Shown here: piece after piece, positions 1 to 13,420 of the stretch
Numbering within the stretch: position 1 is the first letter of the stretch
Layout of the letters: every line of letters begins with the position of its first letter
Assembly: GCF_021347895.1 (NCBI RefSeq)
Contig: NC_067132.1
Location: 2,418,001 to 2,482,000 of the forward strand
Source of the DNA: Acanthochromis polyacanthus
Taxonomy: Eukaryota > Chordata > Actinopteri > Pomacentridae
Length of the DNA stretch: 64,000 nucleotides
Reading direction: 5' to 3'
The notes under the pieces: model-generated
What the model was told of the DNA's origin: nothing
What the model saw: the letters and a program-made list of their open reading frames with translations, nothing else
The model's database searches: none
Translations under genes and position numbers: made by a program

Positions 1-2643
1 ACATAGTCTATAGGTCCAAATCTGAGAAAGTTTTCACTGGTCATTTTAGAACCACATCATTGTCAGTGTTACGGATCAGAGGAATATTCACAATAAGTTT
101 CTACTTTTGTCATGTTTGTTTTCCAAATAGCATTTTATTTCATTTTGTTTTAAATATTTATTACTGTCTTTCCACACGCACAATGAACACAAAACTCATA
201 ACAACTATAAAATGTGATCATTAAGTAATTTTTTATCAGGTTTAAAAACAAATAAAATTTAAATCATAGAAATGTCCTATATGTGCACAAAAAAGAAAAC
301 TCCAAAGTGTATGGAATATTGTTTGGCTCCAATTGTATGTATTCCAGTGTGCCGTGGCTTTAAAATATGAAACACAGAGGTTAAAATTGTCCAAAGCACT
401 TTGACTTTGAGATAATCAACAGTATGGCTTCCATACAACCAAGCAAACTGCAGACAGATTCTCACTCTTTCATACAGAATGTGCGTGCTGGAACAAGCTT
501 TTCAGAGTAAAAAATGAATTTTCTTGTGCTTCTGTCACATGTATGTATTTGTTGCTACATGTGCAGAGTTTATGCTGTATAAGACCCTGTAGAGTTTTAT
601 GCTCTATGAAACATTGCCATCTCTATCATAACAAAGATTGGTCTAAACATTGCACACCTGCTGAGAACCAAAGCAAATGTCTCTCCATTTTGCCAGATAC
701 ATTTAGACCTATTATACTAGACCATGTCTGAATAATACTCTATTTGCTCCTGCATTATCATTATGTAGGCATGTAAGCAGAGAATGAGAAACAATGGGAT
801 AGTTGGGTAGGTGGAGGTGGGGGGCATTAACACAAATATGAAACAATGTGCAGGAAGGAAAAAAAATGGTGCCCTTCAACAGAAAAGCCCCACTGGCTTG
901 CATGTGGTCCTAATTAGAAGGCAAAGCTTTTTGACGGTAAATTGATTTTTAATTGTTCAGTCCCTGCATTCATCCAGGTGGCCAAGTTTCCCCATTTAAT
1001 CTCTCTCTGTGTCTGTCTCTCTCCCTCTCTTTAAGTGGAACATGTTTAGAGCTGCCTGCCACTGTTAGCAGCAATTTCCTGAACAAGAGCAATTCATTCA
1101 GCATTAGACAGAGAGGATGGATGGAGAGGAGAGGAGGGGGGAACAACACTGAAATCCAACAAACACAAGAGTTGTGCCATAATTGTCAGTAATGCTTTTC
1201 TACTTTAGTCATTTTGGATGTGGTACAGGGCAAACAGTCACAGTGGATGTTTTCCATTTGCTCTGAATTTTTTTCCCTTCTGTCTTAGCAAGAAGACACT
1301 CAGGCCTGTGCGGGCTAATGGTCATGACAGTGTGTAAAAGCAGTTTGACAGCAGTAGATCTACGTTAACCATTGTTGAAGAAGGTCTGGGGATCGGCTGA
1401 TCTGATTATTATGCTGTTGGTAGCTGTGCATGGATCTTGATACTGTGCCAGTTATCTGGTGAGTAGTGAAACCAGGGAGACTGTTTTAGCATAGTGACAC
1501 CAGTACATCTTTTTGTCAATACTGATCGTTAACTAAAAATCAGCTATGGTTCAGGTCTACCTGTCACGTAATGAGGTACTTCTGTCATATCAGCAGGTAG
1601 TCAAAATGCTTTTTATTGTTCTTATTGATGAGTCAGATGCAACCATTTCATTGCTGTGGTGTGGGAGAATTTTAACTACACAAGCCTGGGCTGGAACTCG
1701 CTTAAACCTGCCTTGAAGGTGTACTCAGTATTGACCATATAGACAGAAACACATGTATGTTCTCAGATGTTTGATTGCAGCCTGTTGAAATGAATCTGTA
1801 TCATGCTGTTTCATAAAGCCGTCTTGAACTTCAACAGAATAACCCAAACTGAGTTTAAATGTTGAATAGTCTGACTTGCTAGATGTAGACCTTGTGTAAA
1901 GCAATGCCAAATTACACATCACTCTGCATTTTCCAGCAAAACTCCAAAAATGCAAGTTTATTTAATTTTTGGTTTTTAAAAACTGAATACTATAATCACT
2001 GAAGTTAATATTTTTGGAAGAAAACAAATATTGACAGTGAAGAATTAATAATATGTTCATTGTCCACATATTGTGACTAAATACATGAATTACAAACTTT
2101 TTTCTCATTATGTTATGAGGAAACACAATCTGGTCTAAATAACACTTCCATCAACATGTATGCCAAAGTACTACAAAGTATTTGTGAGTAAACTAAAACA
2201 AAAATGGACGGATGTCAGCAAAGGGAGTGTCAAATGGTTGATGTTCGATTTAAGTCAGTCTTCAAAACAACTGACCCACAATCTTCAGCCATAGCCCTGG
2301 AATGAGAATAAAAATGAACAGACAATTTAACTAACTTATTTAACAAACCTAAAACTAATACAAAACTATCTGTAGCATACTACACTTTACGATTAAATTT
2401 GTACTCGTTTATCAGGGCACCACCAAGTGAACTGGAAATTAATTACTAGTATTTCAGATTGAATATTATAATTGATCAGATTTACTTGTAGTAATCAATC
2501 ATATAATCAGAAGCTCATAAACTCTGATTACTCGACCACTACCAACAAAACAGACAAGACAACAACAACTTAACAAACACATACAACTGAAATACAGATG
2601 AGTCATTATTTAACAGTTGGTGATAAATAGAAATAAATAAACC
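1..2643. other. Non-coding flank, no gene recognised
   Basis: All open frames here are short (under 80 codons) and none resembles a known protein. A small CT-rich run lies at about 1001-1032. I see no RNA gene, transposon end or host exon. Confidence 0.5.
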
Positions 2644-2655
2644 GTTTCCATGAAA

Positions 2656-2658
2656 TTG

Positions 2659-2688
<30 letters not shown>
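2656..2688. repeat. (CA)n microsatellite
   Basis: Uninterrupted CA dinucleotide run seen directly. Confidence 0.9.
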
Positions 2689-2690
<2 letters not shown>

Positions 2691-2904
2691 GTGATGTGCT
2701 GGACACACAAGTCTCCAATCCATGGAGGCCCCATCTCACAGCTTCCAGGACTGAAAGATCTGCTGCTAACATCTTGGTATCAGATAACACAGCACACCTT
2801 CAGAGGTCGAGTAGGTTCCATGCTTCGATGGGTCAGGACTGTGTTGGCAGCAAAAGGGGGACCAACACAGTATTAGACAGGTATGCAACAGTATATACCG
2901 GTAA

Positions 2905-2911
<7 letters not shown>

Positions 2912-2942
<31 letters not shown>
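2912..2942. repeat. (TA)n microsatellite
   Basis: TA run directly left of the SINE copy that follows. It may have been the insertion target. Confidence 0.9.
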
Positions 2943-2944
<2 letters not shown>

Positions 2945-3298
2945 TCTATACACCGCTTTATCCTCACTTGGGTCGCGGGTGGTGCTGGAGTCTATCCCAG
3001 CTGACTCAGGTGAAGGCAGGGGACACCCAGGACAGGTCACCAGTCTGTCACAGGGCTACATATACAGAGACGCAATCACACTCGCATTCACACCTACGGG
3101 GCAATTTTAGAGTAATCAATTAACCTCAGCATGTTTTTGGACTGTGGGAGGAAGCTGGAGTACCCGGAGAAAACCCACGCATGTTCAGGGAGAACATGCA
3201 AACTCCATGCAGAAAGGCCCAGGCCCACCCCGGGATGAGAACCAGGGATCTTCTTGCTGCAAGGCAAAAGTGCGAACCACTACGCCACTGAACAGCCC
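2943..3298 (-). mobile_element. tRNA-headed SINE, antisense copy
   Basis: This is the reverse complement of the SINE at 51438-51790. The shared stretches include the 'tttttggactgtgggagga' block, the 'gagaacatgcaaactccatg' block and the box-B-like end near 3240. The tRNA-like head lies at the right (about 3235-3295) and the tail at the left, so it reads on the minus strand. The copy sits between two TA runs, so a target duplication cannot be told apart from microsatellite. Family naming is by resemblance only. Confidence 0.75.
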
Positions 3299-3345
<47 letters not shown>

Positions 3346-3365
3346 TATTTATATATATATATATA
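3299..3365. repeat. (TA)n microsatellite
   Basis: Imperfect TA run between the SINE and the 3' tail of the Rex3 LINE. Confidence 0.9.
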
Positions 3366-6300
3366 TCCATCCATTCCATTTTCCTCCGCTTATCCGGGGC
3401 CGGGTCGCGGGGGCAGCAGGCGAAGCAGGTCGTTCCAGACGTCCCTCCCCCCAGCGACGCTTTCCAGCTCTTCCTGGGGGATCCCGAGGCGTTCCCAGGC
3501 CAGACGAGATATATAATCTCTCCAGCGAGTTCTGGGTCTACCCCGGGGTCTCCTCCCAGACGGACGTGCTCGGAAAACCTCCAGAGGAAGTCTCCCGGAG
3601 GCATCCGAATCAGGTGGCCAAACCACCTCAACTGGCTCCTTTCGATGCGAAGGAGCAGCGGCTCTACTCCGAGCTCCCTCCGGATGTCTGAGCTCCTCAC
3701 CCTATCTCTAAGGCTGAGCCCAGCCACCCTACGGAGGAAGCTCATTTCGGCCGCTTGTATCCAAAGCTCATGACCATAGGTGAGGGTTGGAACGTAGATG
3801 GACTGGTAAATCGAGAGCTTCGCCTTACGGCTCAGCTCCCTCTTCACCACGACGGTTCGGTACAACGCCCGCATTACTGCTGATGCCGCACCAATCCGCC
3901 TGTCCATCTCTCGCTCCATTTTCCCATCACTCGTGAACAAGATCCCGAGATACTTAAACTCCTTCGCTTGGGGAAGCAACTCCCCCCAACCCGGAGGAAG
4001 CACTCCACCGGTTTCCGGCAGAGAACCATGGCCTCGGACTTGGAGGTGCTGATCCGCATCCCTGCCGCTTCACACTCGGCTGCAAACCGCTCCAGTGCGT
4101 GCCGGAGGTCACGGTCTGAGGATGCCAACAAAACCACATCATCCGCAAAAAGCAGAGAAGCGATCCTGAGGCTCCCAAACCGAAAACCCTCCCCACCACG
4201 ACTGCGCCTTGAAATCCTGTCCATGAAAACCACAAACAGGATTGGAGACAAGGGGCAGCCCTGGCGGAGTCCAACACCCACCGGAAACGTGTCTGACTTA
4301 ATGCCGAGTATGCGGACACAGCTCTCACTTTGGTTGTACAGGGACCGAACGGCCCGTAACAACGAGCCTCGGACCCCATACTCCCGCAGTGCCCCCACAA
4401 AGCCCTCGGGGGACACGGTCGTAGGCCTTCTCCAGATCTACAAAACACATGTAGACTGGCAGGTCATACTCCCATGACCCCCTCAGCAGCTCCGCAAGGG
4501 TAAAGAGCTGGTCCGCTGTTCCACGACCGGGACGGAATCCGCATTGCTCCTCCTGAATCCGAGGTTCGACTATCGGTCGGATCCTCCCTTCCAGCACCCG
4601 AGAGTAAACTTTCCCGGGGAGGCTGAGAAGTGTGATACCGCGGTAATTGGCACACACTCTCCGATCCCCCTTTTTAAAAATAGGGACCACCACCCCGGTC
4701 TGCCACTCCCCAGGTACTGTACCCGATGCCCACGCGACATTGTATAGACGTGTCAACCAAGACAGTCCAACAATGTCCAGAGCCTTCAGCATCTCAGGGC
4801 GAATCTCGTCCACACCTGGCGCCTTGCCACCGAGGAGCTTTTTAACTACCTCGGCGACCTCTGCCACGGATATGGACGCAGATACCCCGAGTCTTCAGGC
4901 TCTGCCTCCTCCATAGAGGACGTGTTTACCGGGTTCAGGAGTTCCTCGAAGTGCTCTTTCCACCGCTCGACGATATCCCCAGTACGGGTCAACAGTTCTC
5001 CACCCCGACCGTACACAGCCTGAGCGAAGCCCTGCCTCCCCTTCCTGAGGCGTCGAATGGTTTGCCAGAACTTCCCGAGGTCGACCGAAAGTCCTTCTCC
5101 ATGGCCTCCCCGAACTCCTCCCACACCCGAGTTTTAGCTTCCACAACTGCCGCAGCTGCCGCCCTTTTGGCCAGCCGGTACCTGTCAGCTGCTTCAGGAG
5201 CCCCCGAGCCAACCAGGCTCGAAAAGTCTCCTTTTTCAGCCTGACGGCCTCCCTCACCGCTGGTGTCCACCAGCGGGTCCTTGGATTGCCGCCGCGACAG
5301 GCACCAGTGACCTTCAGACCACAGCTCCTAACAGCTGCTTCTGCAATGGAGGCTTTGAACATGGACCACTCAGAATCCATGTCCCCAACCTCCCCCGGGA
5401 TGCAGGAGAAACTCTTCGGAGGTGGGAGTTGAAAACCCTACGGACAGGGTCCTCCGCCAGACGTTCCCAGTTCACCCGCACTACACGTTTGGGTTTACCA
5501 GGTCTGTCCGGCAGTCTTCCCCGCCATCGGATCCAACTCACCACCAGGTGGTGATCAGTTGACAGCTCTGCACCTCTCTTCACCCGAGTGTCCAAGACAT
5601 ACGGCCGCAGGTCTGACGATACGACTATAAAGTCGATCATCGACCTTTGGCCTAAGGTGCTCTGGTACCAAGTACACTTATGAGCAACCTTATGCTCGAA
5701 CATGGTGTTTGTTATGGCCAAACCATGACTAGCACAGAAGTCCAATAACAAAACACCACTCGGGTTCAGATCGGGCAGGCCGTTCCTCCCAATCACCCCC
5801 CTCCAGGTTTCTCCATCGTTGCCCACGTGAGCGTTGAAGTCTCCCAGGAGAACTATGGAATCCCCGGGCGGTACCCCTTCCAGGACCCACCCAGAGACTC
5901 CAAGAAGGCCGAATACTCTGAACTGCTGTTCGGCGCATAAGCACAGACAACAGTCAGAGTTTTCCCCCCTGCAACACGAAGTCGCAGAGAGGCGACCCTC
6001 TCGTTCTCCGGAGAATGAGAGGGTCTTCCCGGAGTAGCGGGCAGTAGGCCCGCTCCTGCCTACTGCCCGGTGGGCATAGCACCCGACCCCGACTTCCTGC
6101 CCTGAAGGTGGTGGGCCCACTGGGCGGTGGCCCCGTGTTACTTTTTCGGGCTATGCCCGACCGAGCCCCACGGGACCCCAAGGCTCGGCCACCAAAGGCT
6201 CCTGTACGAGCTCCCCCCCAGGTCTGGCTCCAGGGGAAGGCCCCGGTTTCCCTATCCCGAGCGAGGTATCGGCTTTGCCTTTTGTCGTTCTCATCAAGGT

Positions 6301-6447
6301 CTTCTGAATCGCTCTTAGTCTGGTCTCTCACCCAGGACCAGTTTGCCTTGGGAGACCCTACCAGGGGCTTATGCCCCGGACAACATAGCTCCCAGGATCA
6401 CCGAGACACTCAAACCCCTCCACCGCGATAAGGTGGCGATTCAACGG

Positions 6448-6449
<2 letters not shown>
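3366..6449 (-). pseudogene. Rex3 non-LTR retrotransposon (RTE-like LINE), near full length, frame-broken
   Basis: The copy reads on the minus strand. An endonuclease-like part lies at about 6120-5400, with GDFNAHVGN and [13 protein letters not shown] motifs. The reverse transcriptase follows at about 4870-3870, with NYRGITLLSLPGK, the CGFRPGRGT block, GLRQGCPLSPILF and the catalytic FADDVVLLA. The C-terminal part ends near 3390 with LLRLLPPRPGPG. The coding sequence is split over several frames (main pieces 6120-5314, 5380-4895, 4867-4325, 4416-3874, 4003-3185), so it is inactive. The nucleotides match, as I recall them, the widely used Rex3 PCR primer sites: 'tggcagaccggggtggtggt' on the minus strand near 4690-4711, and 'ggagacaaggggcagccctg' near 4243. 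The 3' end has CATC-type repeats at 3366-3377 (GATG on the sense strand), as described for Rex3. Both ends abut TA microsatellites. Confidence 0.93.
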
Positions 6450-6503
<54 letters not shown>

Positions 6504-6508
6504 TATGT
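6450..6508. repeat. (TA)n microsatellite
   Basis: TA run between the 5' end of Rex3 and the left end of the long-arm element. Confidence 0.9.
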
Positions 6509-6540
6509 TATGGCATGCTGTTTAGGAAATTATATATTGA

Positions 6541-6800
6541 ATGAAAGTCGAGTATATATTATTAATGAAAGTCGATTATATATTATATATATATAATATA
6601 ATGAAAGTCGGTATATATATATACATGAAAGTCGATATATATAATATAATGAAAGTTGATATATATATAATGATAAGTCGATATGTATATATAATGAAAG
6701 TTGGTATATATTGCATGAAAGTTGATATATATTGAATGAAAGTTGATATATATTGAATGAAAAGTCGAATATATGGAATGAAAGTGGAATATAGAATGTT
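6541..6800. repeat. Subterminal tandem array in left arm
   Basis: More than ten imperfect units built on ATGAAAGT(C/T)GATATAT repeat head to tail. The complementary array in the right arm spans about 9205-9410 and has fewer units. Subterminal arrays like this often serve as transposase binding sites, but that role is only inferred here. Confidence 0.85.
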
Positions 6801-7765
6801 CAGATTTTCATTCGCATCTATTCAAAGTTTCATTCCATATATCAGACTTTTTCCTACTGAGCCCCGGAAGGACATGGCAAACAAAAACAGGAACCTTATT
6901 GACATTTGCTTTCAGATGAGCTCTTCTGTGATTATCTATCTGTCTTCATGGTTGTCACAGGGAACGGCGACTACGTTTGAGAAAACAGGTAATTTTTAGA
7001 AGATGTTTTTGATTCTGAACACTGAACGTGTTAGCATTAGCTTAGCTACTTAGCTTCGACTACATTTGCATCCCTACATAGCTTAAAGGTTAAACACATG
7101 CACCATATGTTGATGATAATGATAATATCTATGTTTATCTTTATAGCTTGTCTTAAGGCTAATTACGAGGCAGAGGTCAGCTGCTGCCTGGACACATCCA
7201 TGATCACGCCACTGGTGGGACACAATTGTACTGGATTTCAGCTGAGGCTGCTGTTTGTCCAAACTCAGACATTTTTATTTGTGACATACCCTCCACTGTT
7301 GTTAGCTTTTGATTCAATAAAATTTTTTGAAATGAGGAAATCACTATTGCATGTTTCTAGTTAAATACCCTACTTTTATGATATATCACTACAGCATGCA
7401 CTTTTTATATTTTCCATCAAATTTCACCCAAAGTTGAATAACTATTTGTGAGGCAGTGCTATGTAGACACATAATAGAAGCACATTCAATAATATATCTG
7501 CTGCAGTAGTGCAGTTTATCTACCTAGATTGGTGTAACAGTAAAAAAACAACAACAACATATGCTACTGATGTTTCTGACTAAAATCTGCTTGAAAAGCA
7601 CAACTGCTTATCTGTCAAAATGTGTGTAACAAAAGTGTGCACTGAACACTGAATAAAGTCTCTGTAGATTATAGACAAAATTTGAATCTCTCATCACAAA
7701 TTTCTGTTTATTCACCCAAAGTGCATGAGTAAAATAACAAACAGGTGAAGTTAAATAACTGAAAA

Positions 7766-8019
7766 TTAAAGGAATTTACAAAAAAGATTTATTTTCTGGA
7801 AAAGGCAGTCGTCAACAATGCAGTTTAATTCTGGGACAGTTGCTCCAGCACCGACACCATGCGTCCCATCAGTGCAACCAAGGTTTTCATTCATCTTCTG
7901 GATGTTCTGGAGCATGGCAGAGGTCACGTCTTGGTGTCTTCTGATCTGTTCCAAGAACCGTTCCTCTGACCTCTCCAGACACTGCAGAGGATCCACAGCA
8001 GCTTCCTGGTTCCCTTTTC
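7766..8019 (-). CDS. Exon-like piece of a transposon-encoded protein (3' exon)
   Basis: The open frame follows a good acceptor (ATGCAG at 8025-8020) and runs to a stop at 7766. It encodes a helical, charged segment including CLERSEERFLEQIRRHQDV and MLQNIQKMNENL, likely coiled coil. It joins in phase to the piece at 8179-8287 through a 159-bp intron. Similar short charged C-termini occur in Myb/SANT-like second proteins of some DNA transposons. That comparison is from memory and weak, so the function is unassigned. The upstream coding part seems to be missing. Confidence 0.4.
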
Positions 8020-8178
8020 CTGCATAAAAGCACCAAAAAGTACTAGTTGTCAGTAATTATTTTCTATTTTCATAAACACAGTTAACTTAAAGTAAATGTT
8101 CTATTTTGTGATTTTAGGATGAGTCAAACGATAACATACTGATCATGTTGATGTCTGCATAGTCTAATCAGATCTTAC

Positions 8179-8287
8179 TTGATTTGGTCTGTAGAGAGGA
8201 GGACAGCGTGGAGGAGCTGCAGGACGGAACCAGTAAGCTGCAGACTAGTGCTCCTGGTAACTGGACCTCATCATCCAAGGCCGACAA
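8179..8287 (-). CDS. Exon-like piece of a transposon-encoded protein (upstream exon)
   Basis: This 109-bp open stretch is bounded by an acceptor-like TTTTATTTAG at the right and a strong GTAAGA donor at 8178-8173. It encodes a serine- and leucine-rich segment starting LSALDDEVQLPGALV. Splicing to 8019 keeps the frame open. Located in the middle of the long-arm element, it is probably a relic of that element's own gene. Confidence 0.35.
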
Positions 8288-9425
8288 CTAAATAAAATGA
8301 ACAAGACATGCTGTTGATAGCATCTGTAATACAAATGATTTTATCCATTAACTGATTTATTGCTTTGTCCATACAATGTTAGAAAGTGTTACAAATAATA
8401 CCTGTAATAATTTCCAACAGTGATAAATGCCTTGTTTTATTTTAACAACAAAAAACACCAAAAGCATCTGTGTATAAGAAATCAGTGCATTGGATTTCCA
8501 CATCTGCAAAGCTAGAAAATCACACATCAGAATTTTACCTTGAAATTATGAAAATAGCTGCAGATTACCAGAACTCTTTACTTCATTGTGTTAATTTGAT
8601 CATTTGAATCAGTTTTTTAGACTTGTATTACTGATACGAAACATAATCAACACATAAATTAAAATGTGTTCGCAAAGAGTTCACTGGTTCGTCAAGGGAA
8701 ATTTCAATGATAACCATATAGTTCAGTAATATGAATAATGGGTCATTGTGTAACAGCGTGGGAAGCAATAAAAATGTCTCAGTTTGGACAGAACAGCAGC
8801 CTTCAGCTGAAATCCAGTACAATTGTGTCCCACCAGTGGCGTGATCATGGATGTGTCCAGGCAGCAGCTGACCTCTGCCTCGTAATTAGCCTTAAGACCA
8901 GCTATAAAGATAAACATAGATATTATCATTATCATCAACATATGGTGCATGTGTTTAACCTTTAAGCTATGTAGGGATGCAAATGTAGTCGAAGCTAAGT
9001 AGCTAAGCTAATGCTAACACGTTCAGTGTTCAGAATCAAAACATCTCTAAAAATTACCTGTTTTCTCAAACGTAGTCGCCGTTCCCTGTGACAACCATGA
9101 AGACAGATAGATAATCACAGAAGAGCTCATCTGAAGAGCAAATGTCCAATAAGGTTCCTGTTTTTGTTTGCCATGTCCTTCCAGGGCTCAGTAGGAAAAA
9201 GTCTGAATATATGGAATGAAACTTTGAATAGATGGAATGAAAATCTAAACATTCTATATTCCAACTTTCATTCCATATATTCCGACTTTCATTCAATATA
9301 TATCGACTTTCATTATATATATATCAACTTTCATTATATATATATCAAGTTTCATTATATATATATCAAGTTTCATTATATATATATCGACTTTCATTAT
9401 ATATATAATTTCCTAAACGGCATGC

Positions 9426-9534
<109 letters not shown>

Positions 9535-12500
9535 CAACTGCTTCCTCATCTTTTACACTCCCATGTTAACGCTAGAGCACCTACTCATGTGATGTTTGAT
9601 TTCCACACCTGCACGACAAGATGAACGCACAGTGAACCCTAACAAAACCCAGCCACCCATATGGCAGGGCTCATCATTGTCACCATCACAAGCATGAAAA
9701 CGAGACATCCCTGTTCCGGTCTAACAGTCACAAAGCTGCAGCAACGCCCTCCCCATTCCTTCTACGTTTGCCCTGCTTTCACTGTGGAAGAAAAACTGCC
9801 ACACTGAGCCTTGAATGAGGTGCACCTTTATTTTAAAAAAAAATCAATCAGACAGACAAACTGGTATGAAATGGCAGGGAGATAATGCGATGGTGTGGCA
9901 TGGTGACCTTTAAACATGGCCTGCCACTACATCCCAACCACTGAAAACCCTGACCTTTGTAGAACCATTACAGAAGTCTCTAATCTGAAAGGTGGAGGGA
10001 TGGGGAGACACACATTCACACACATGCAATTTGCACAGGCACACACACGCACCACTTACAAGCTTGTATTGCAATTGCTTCATGCATATGTATCAATAAA
10101 GACACACACACAGTGAATGCAGCCACAGAGATAAACATTTTATATGTAGACACACATGCATACATGAAAACAATTACTGGAGACAGACAAGATAGGAACA
10201 TGCAATCAAACTGAGATGTGCATACAGACACAGACTCAGCAGCCTTTCTTTTGGCTGCAAAGGCCAGATGTGATAATGGCTTCCTGTATGTTAATGCTGC
10301 TGGCTGGAACGCCTCTCTCTGCTCCTCAGTATTCCGCTCAGGCAGTGCTCACATCGTTTTGAATTGCAAAATGCCGAAAGTAGAACGACACATTGTTTGT
10401 AATGCCACTGGCAGTGTGCAGTTAGAGAAAATACAGAGAAAAAATATCCCATGGAGTGTTTGAATAGATAATTATGTGCGGCGCTGTGTGTGTGCATATG
10501 AGAGTGTATACGTGTGCTGAGTGCAGACTGAACAATCTGACCCAGGCAAGTGGAAGACTAGCAGTAATTGTTGCTGTAGAGGAGAAGATAGATCAATATG
10601 TATTGATTATTTTCTGCCCATTAGGAATAATTGGTGCTGTATAAAAGAGTGACGTGATGACACATTGACACAAGTAAGCTGGGAGTAAAACATCATTGAT
10701 TCCAAACAAAATGCACAATTTGACAGTCAGTTTAATTGATGCATCACAATTTTATCATTCATTGCTTTGCTTCATTGGAATCAGTCAATACTACATAAAA
10801 GATAAGACAAAGGGAGCTTCTCTACCATTAATAAATTTTTCAAATTTGAAAATATTACAGAACTTCAGTCTATTTCAATTTGTTGACTGATAATGTTTCT
10901 TTTACAAAGCATGATCTTGATCTGTTTCCAGTTCTCCAAATTCCCAATAATATTTTTCAACTAATAATTAGCTCTACACAAAACTATGGCCTACGAAGAT
11001 TAACGTGCTGGTATGAATTGGTTTTCACTTAAATGAGGACTGCTTCTCAAAGACAAAGCTGTTCAGAACAGCCTGAATGACAGTTCTAAGAGCTGGATTA
11101 TATCTTACAGAGCCAGCTCTTAGGATGTCCTATGTCCACAGGGGAAGGTGAAAGAGTGGAAGGGCATAGGAGAGAAATAATATTGCTTTAAAACGGGGAT
11201 ATTGATGCACTTTGAGACAATCTCTCTGGGGAGGCATTGATAGTGTCGCAGTGGTTTATGCACATGAAAAGTATCACATTGGTTTCTGAAAGCCAGGTAG
11301 GATTTATACTCAGCTATGCAGTCTGAACTGCATGTTACATAGCCAGATAGGATCAGAAATCCCTCACTCCATACCTTTCTAATGTCAGAGAAGTGGGGTA
11401 AGGCAAATTGAATAAATGAATAGATGTTACCAGGTTACAATGGAAAAAGGCACCTAACATAATGCTGATGCAAAACATCTCCTAACATGTTGTGTCTGCA
11501 TCTTAAATAATGTTAAAATAAGTGCAAGATTGCCAGAGTACTTCTTCTAAAACACTGATGTATGGCATACTTGTTAAATGGTAATCCCATCATTTATCTT
11601 CACATGTAATAAGCATTATTGATTGCATATTTTTGGGGAAGCAAGTAGATGAAAAGGTGAAATGCCCACTGCAAAACTGTTTGATTGGTTTTGCTGGGGT
11701 TTTTTTTGTTTATAATTCCTCTTTACAAACACATGCACTTCTTCTATGAAACAGGAAAAAACTAGTTTTAAGGCCATATGTATTTCATTGAGTGTATCAG
11801 TGCCCTATTTGTATTTCTCTATTATAGTCTTATTTTACTTAACTGTCCCCCTACCCTGTGCAGTCTTTATAAACAGCTTTCATTTAAATAATGTACACTA
11901 GTATTAAAGCACATAAGTAAACACAGCATCCCCTTTTACAGCACAACTACATTTTTTGTCTCTGGTTCCTTTGGCTTAGTGACAAACTCTTATTCTAAAA
12001 AATCTGTAAAAATTGGAGTTAAAAAACACACACATGCATGAGGGTCTTTCCTTCTTCAGGACCAGTGTTTTCCAATGGAGAGAAGGCAGGGTGGATGTGA
12101 GACGGCCGCTGTGGGGCTGAACACAGAGATGGAAGTGCAGCCTGTGATCGATGACGAGGATGCATCTATCTGGGACAGACTGAAAGGAGACAGACAGCAT
12201 GGCTTGTGCAACAGTGACATCTTTTGGTTGGTCCTCTGCTGGTGGTATTGAGGTTGTCTGCCAGAGCAGCCTGCAGGCCAGCCACACTTCAGTAAATAAA
12301 GATTATGATCACATTATGCAAATGACTGTTCCATCTGTACACAGCTCCCTCATGTTAGCCTGCACTCTCTTTTTGTGTTCTGATAGTTATTTGAGTCCTC
12401 GAGGCGACAGAGAGTTTGACAGTGCAGCCATGTGTTGACAAGGCTGAAGGTGATAGGAAGTCCTGCTCTGACAAATATACAGGAATATATTACATTGTTT

Positions 12501-12745
12501 CAGGTGCAGTGTACTGGCTGAGCATGAAATGAGCTTTCAGAAGGGAGCTACAGCAGCCAGCGAACAAAAGCCTGGAGTTGTAAATGTTCACAGGTTGAGA
12601 CTTTTCTAAAGCTTTTTGGTTGCTTCTGATCATGTGATATGTTAAACCAGGATGACCTGAGGTTCATGAAGTCAGATGGAGGCGCTGGTAGTCTTTGATC
12701 TTTGTGTATGTTAAACTTGGTTATTTTTTTGTTGAAGAAAATGAT
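9535..12745. other. Non-coding stretch, no gene recognised
   Basis: No convincing coding sequence. The region contains CA-rich patches (about 10010-10170) and T-rich patches (about 11700). Reading frames are short and do not resemble known proteins. Confidence 0.45.
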
Positions 12746-12749
12746 CCCA

Positions 12750-12905
12750 TATTACATATCTGTGAGTGGGAAAATTATGCGACCGCCTTGTGCGAAAATA
12801 ATGGCAACTAAACATTTCCAAAAGCTATTGATCAGTCATTCATTTCAGCTTGGATAGATTTTAGACCACTGCTCTTCCATGGCAGCTTTAAACTTTTGGG
12901 TCGTC
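12750..12905. repeat. Possible Tc1-type transposon scrap
   Basis: The stretch 'gtgagtgggaaaattatgcg' and the following 'gaccactgctcttccatggc' resemble sequence found in degraded Tc1-like elements of fish. It is very short and not confirmed by a motif. Confidence 0.2.
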
Positions 12906-12918
12906 TATCTATCTATAA

Positions 12919-12960
<42 letters not shown>

Positions 12961-12989
12961 ATATATATATATAAATATATATATATATC

Positions 12990-13036
<47 letters not shown>

Positions 13037-13038
13037 CT
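12906..13038. repeat. Compound microsatellite (CTAT)n-(TA)n-(CA)n-(TA)n
   Basis: Four adjoining simple repeats are seen directly: CTAT to about 12957, TA to about 12988, CA at about 12994-13020, TA to 13038. Confidence 0.93.
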
Positions 13039-13043
13039 GCTGT

Positions 13044-13420
13044 TCTTGCCTGTCCTCAAGGCAAGGACAGCAGATCAGGTGTGTTAACAGATAAGACTTG
13101 TCAGGATAAAAGGCTGGATCTGATGTCCTTGATTTTGGTTCTGAAGAAAACTGCAAAGTTCTCACAAACAGCATCAGATGGCGTCTTAAAAGCTTTATTA
13201 AAATGAATGACTGTTCAAACATTAAAGGTGGAGAAGAGGAACCAGGGGTTGTTTTTGTGGTCTGTGATAAGTTGTGTGAAATGGGAAGTTTTTGCCTCTT
13301 TGATTGCGTTATTGTAGGTTCTGAGTTGTTGATGTAAAATTTCATAATGAACTGTTAATTTGGATTTCCTCCATCTCCTCTCAGCACTCCTGCAGTTTCT
13401 TTTTAATTGATTGATTTAAT
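13044..13420 (-). pseudogene. L2-like LINE fragment (linker between endonuclease and RT)
   Basis: On the minus strand the frame encodes RRWRKSKLTVHYEILHQQL, NNAIKEAKTSHF, then NNPWFLFSTFNV. This is the order and style of the segment upstream of the reverse transcriptase in fish L2-clade LINEs (W-R-K-S near the start, then a D/N-P-R-x-L-F-S-T block). Neither catalytic domain is present. The compound microsatellite at 12906-13038 sits at its left border. Confidence 0.55.

Noticed and set aside
3968..4477. 169-codon + strand frame, and other + strand frames between 3254 and 6431
   Set aside because: Shadows of the antisense Rex3 coding sequence, which shows clear RT and endonuclease motifs.
6541..6735. 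Frame encoding repeated MKVDIY peptides
   Set aside because: Translation of the subterminal tandem array of the long-arm element, not a gene.
12906..13038. Compound repeat considered as a CRISPR-like or regulatory array
   Set aside because: Plain dinucleotide and tetranucleotide microsatellites. The host is eukaryotic and there are no unique spacers.
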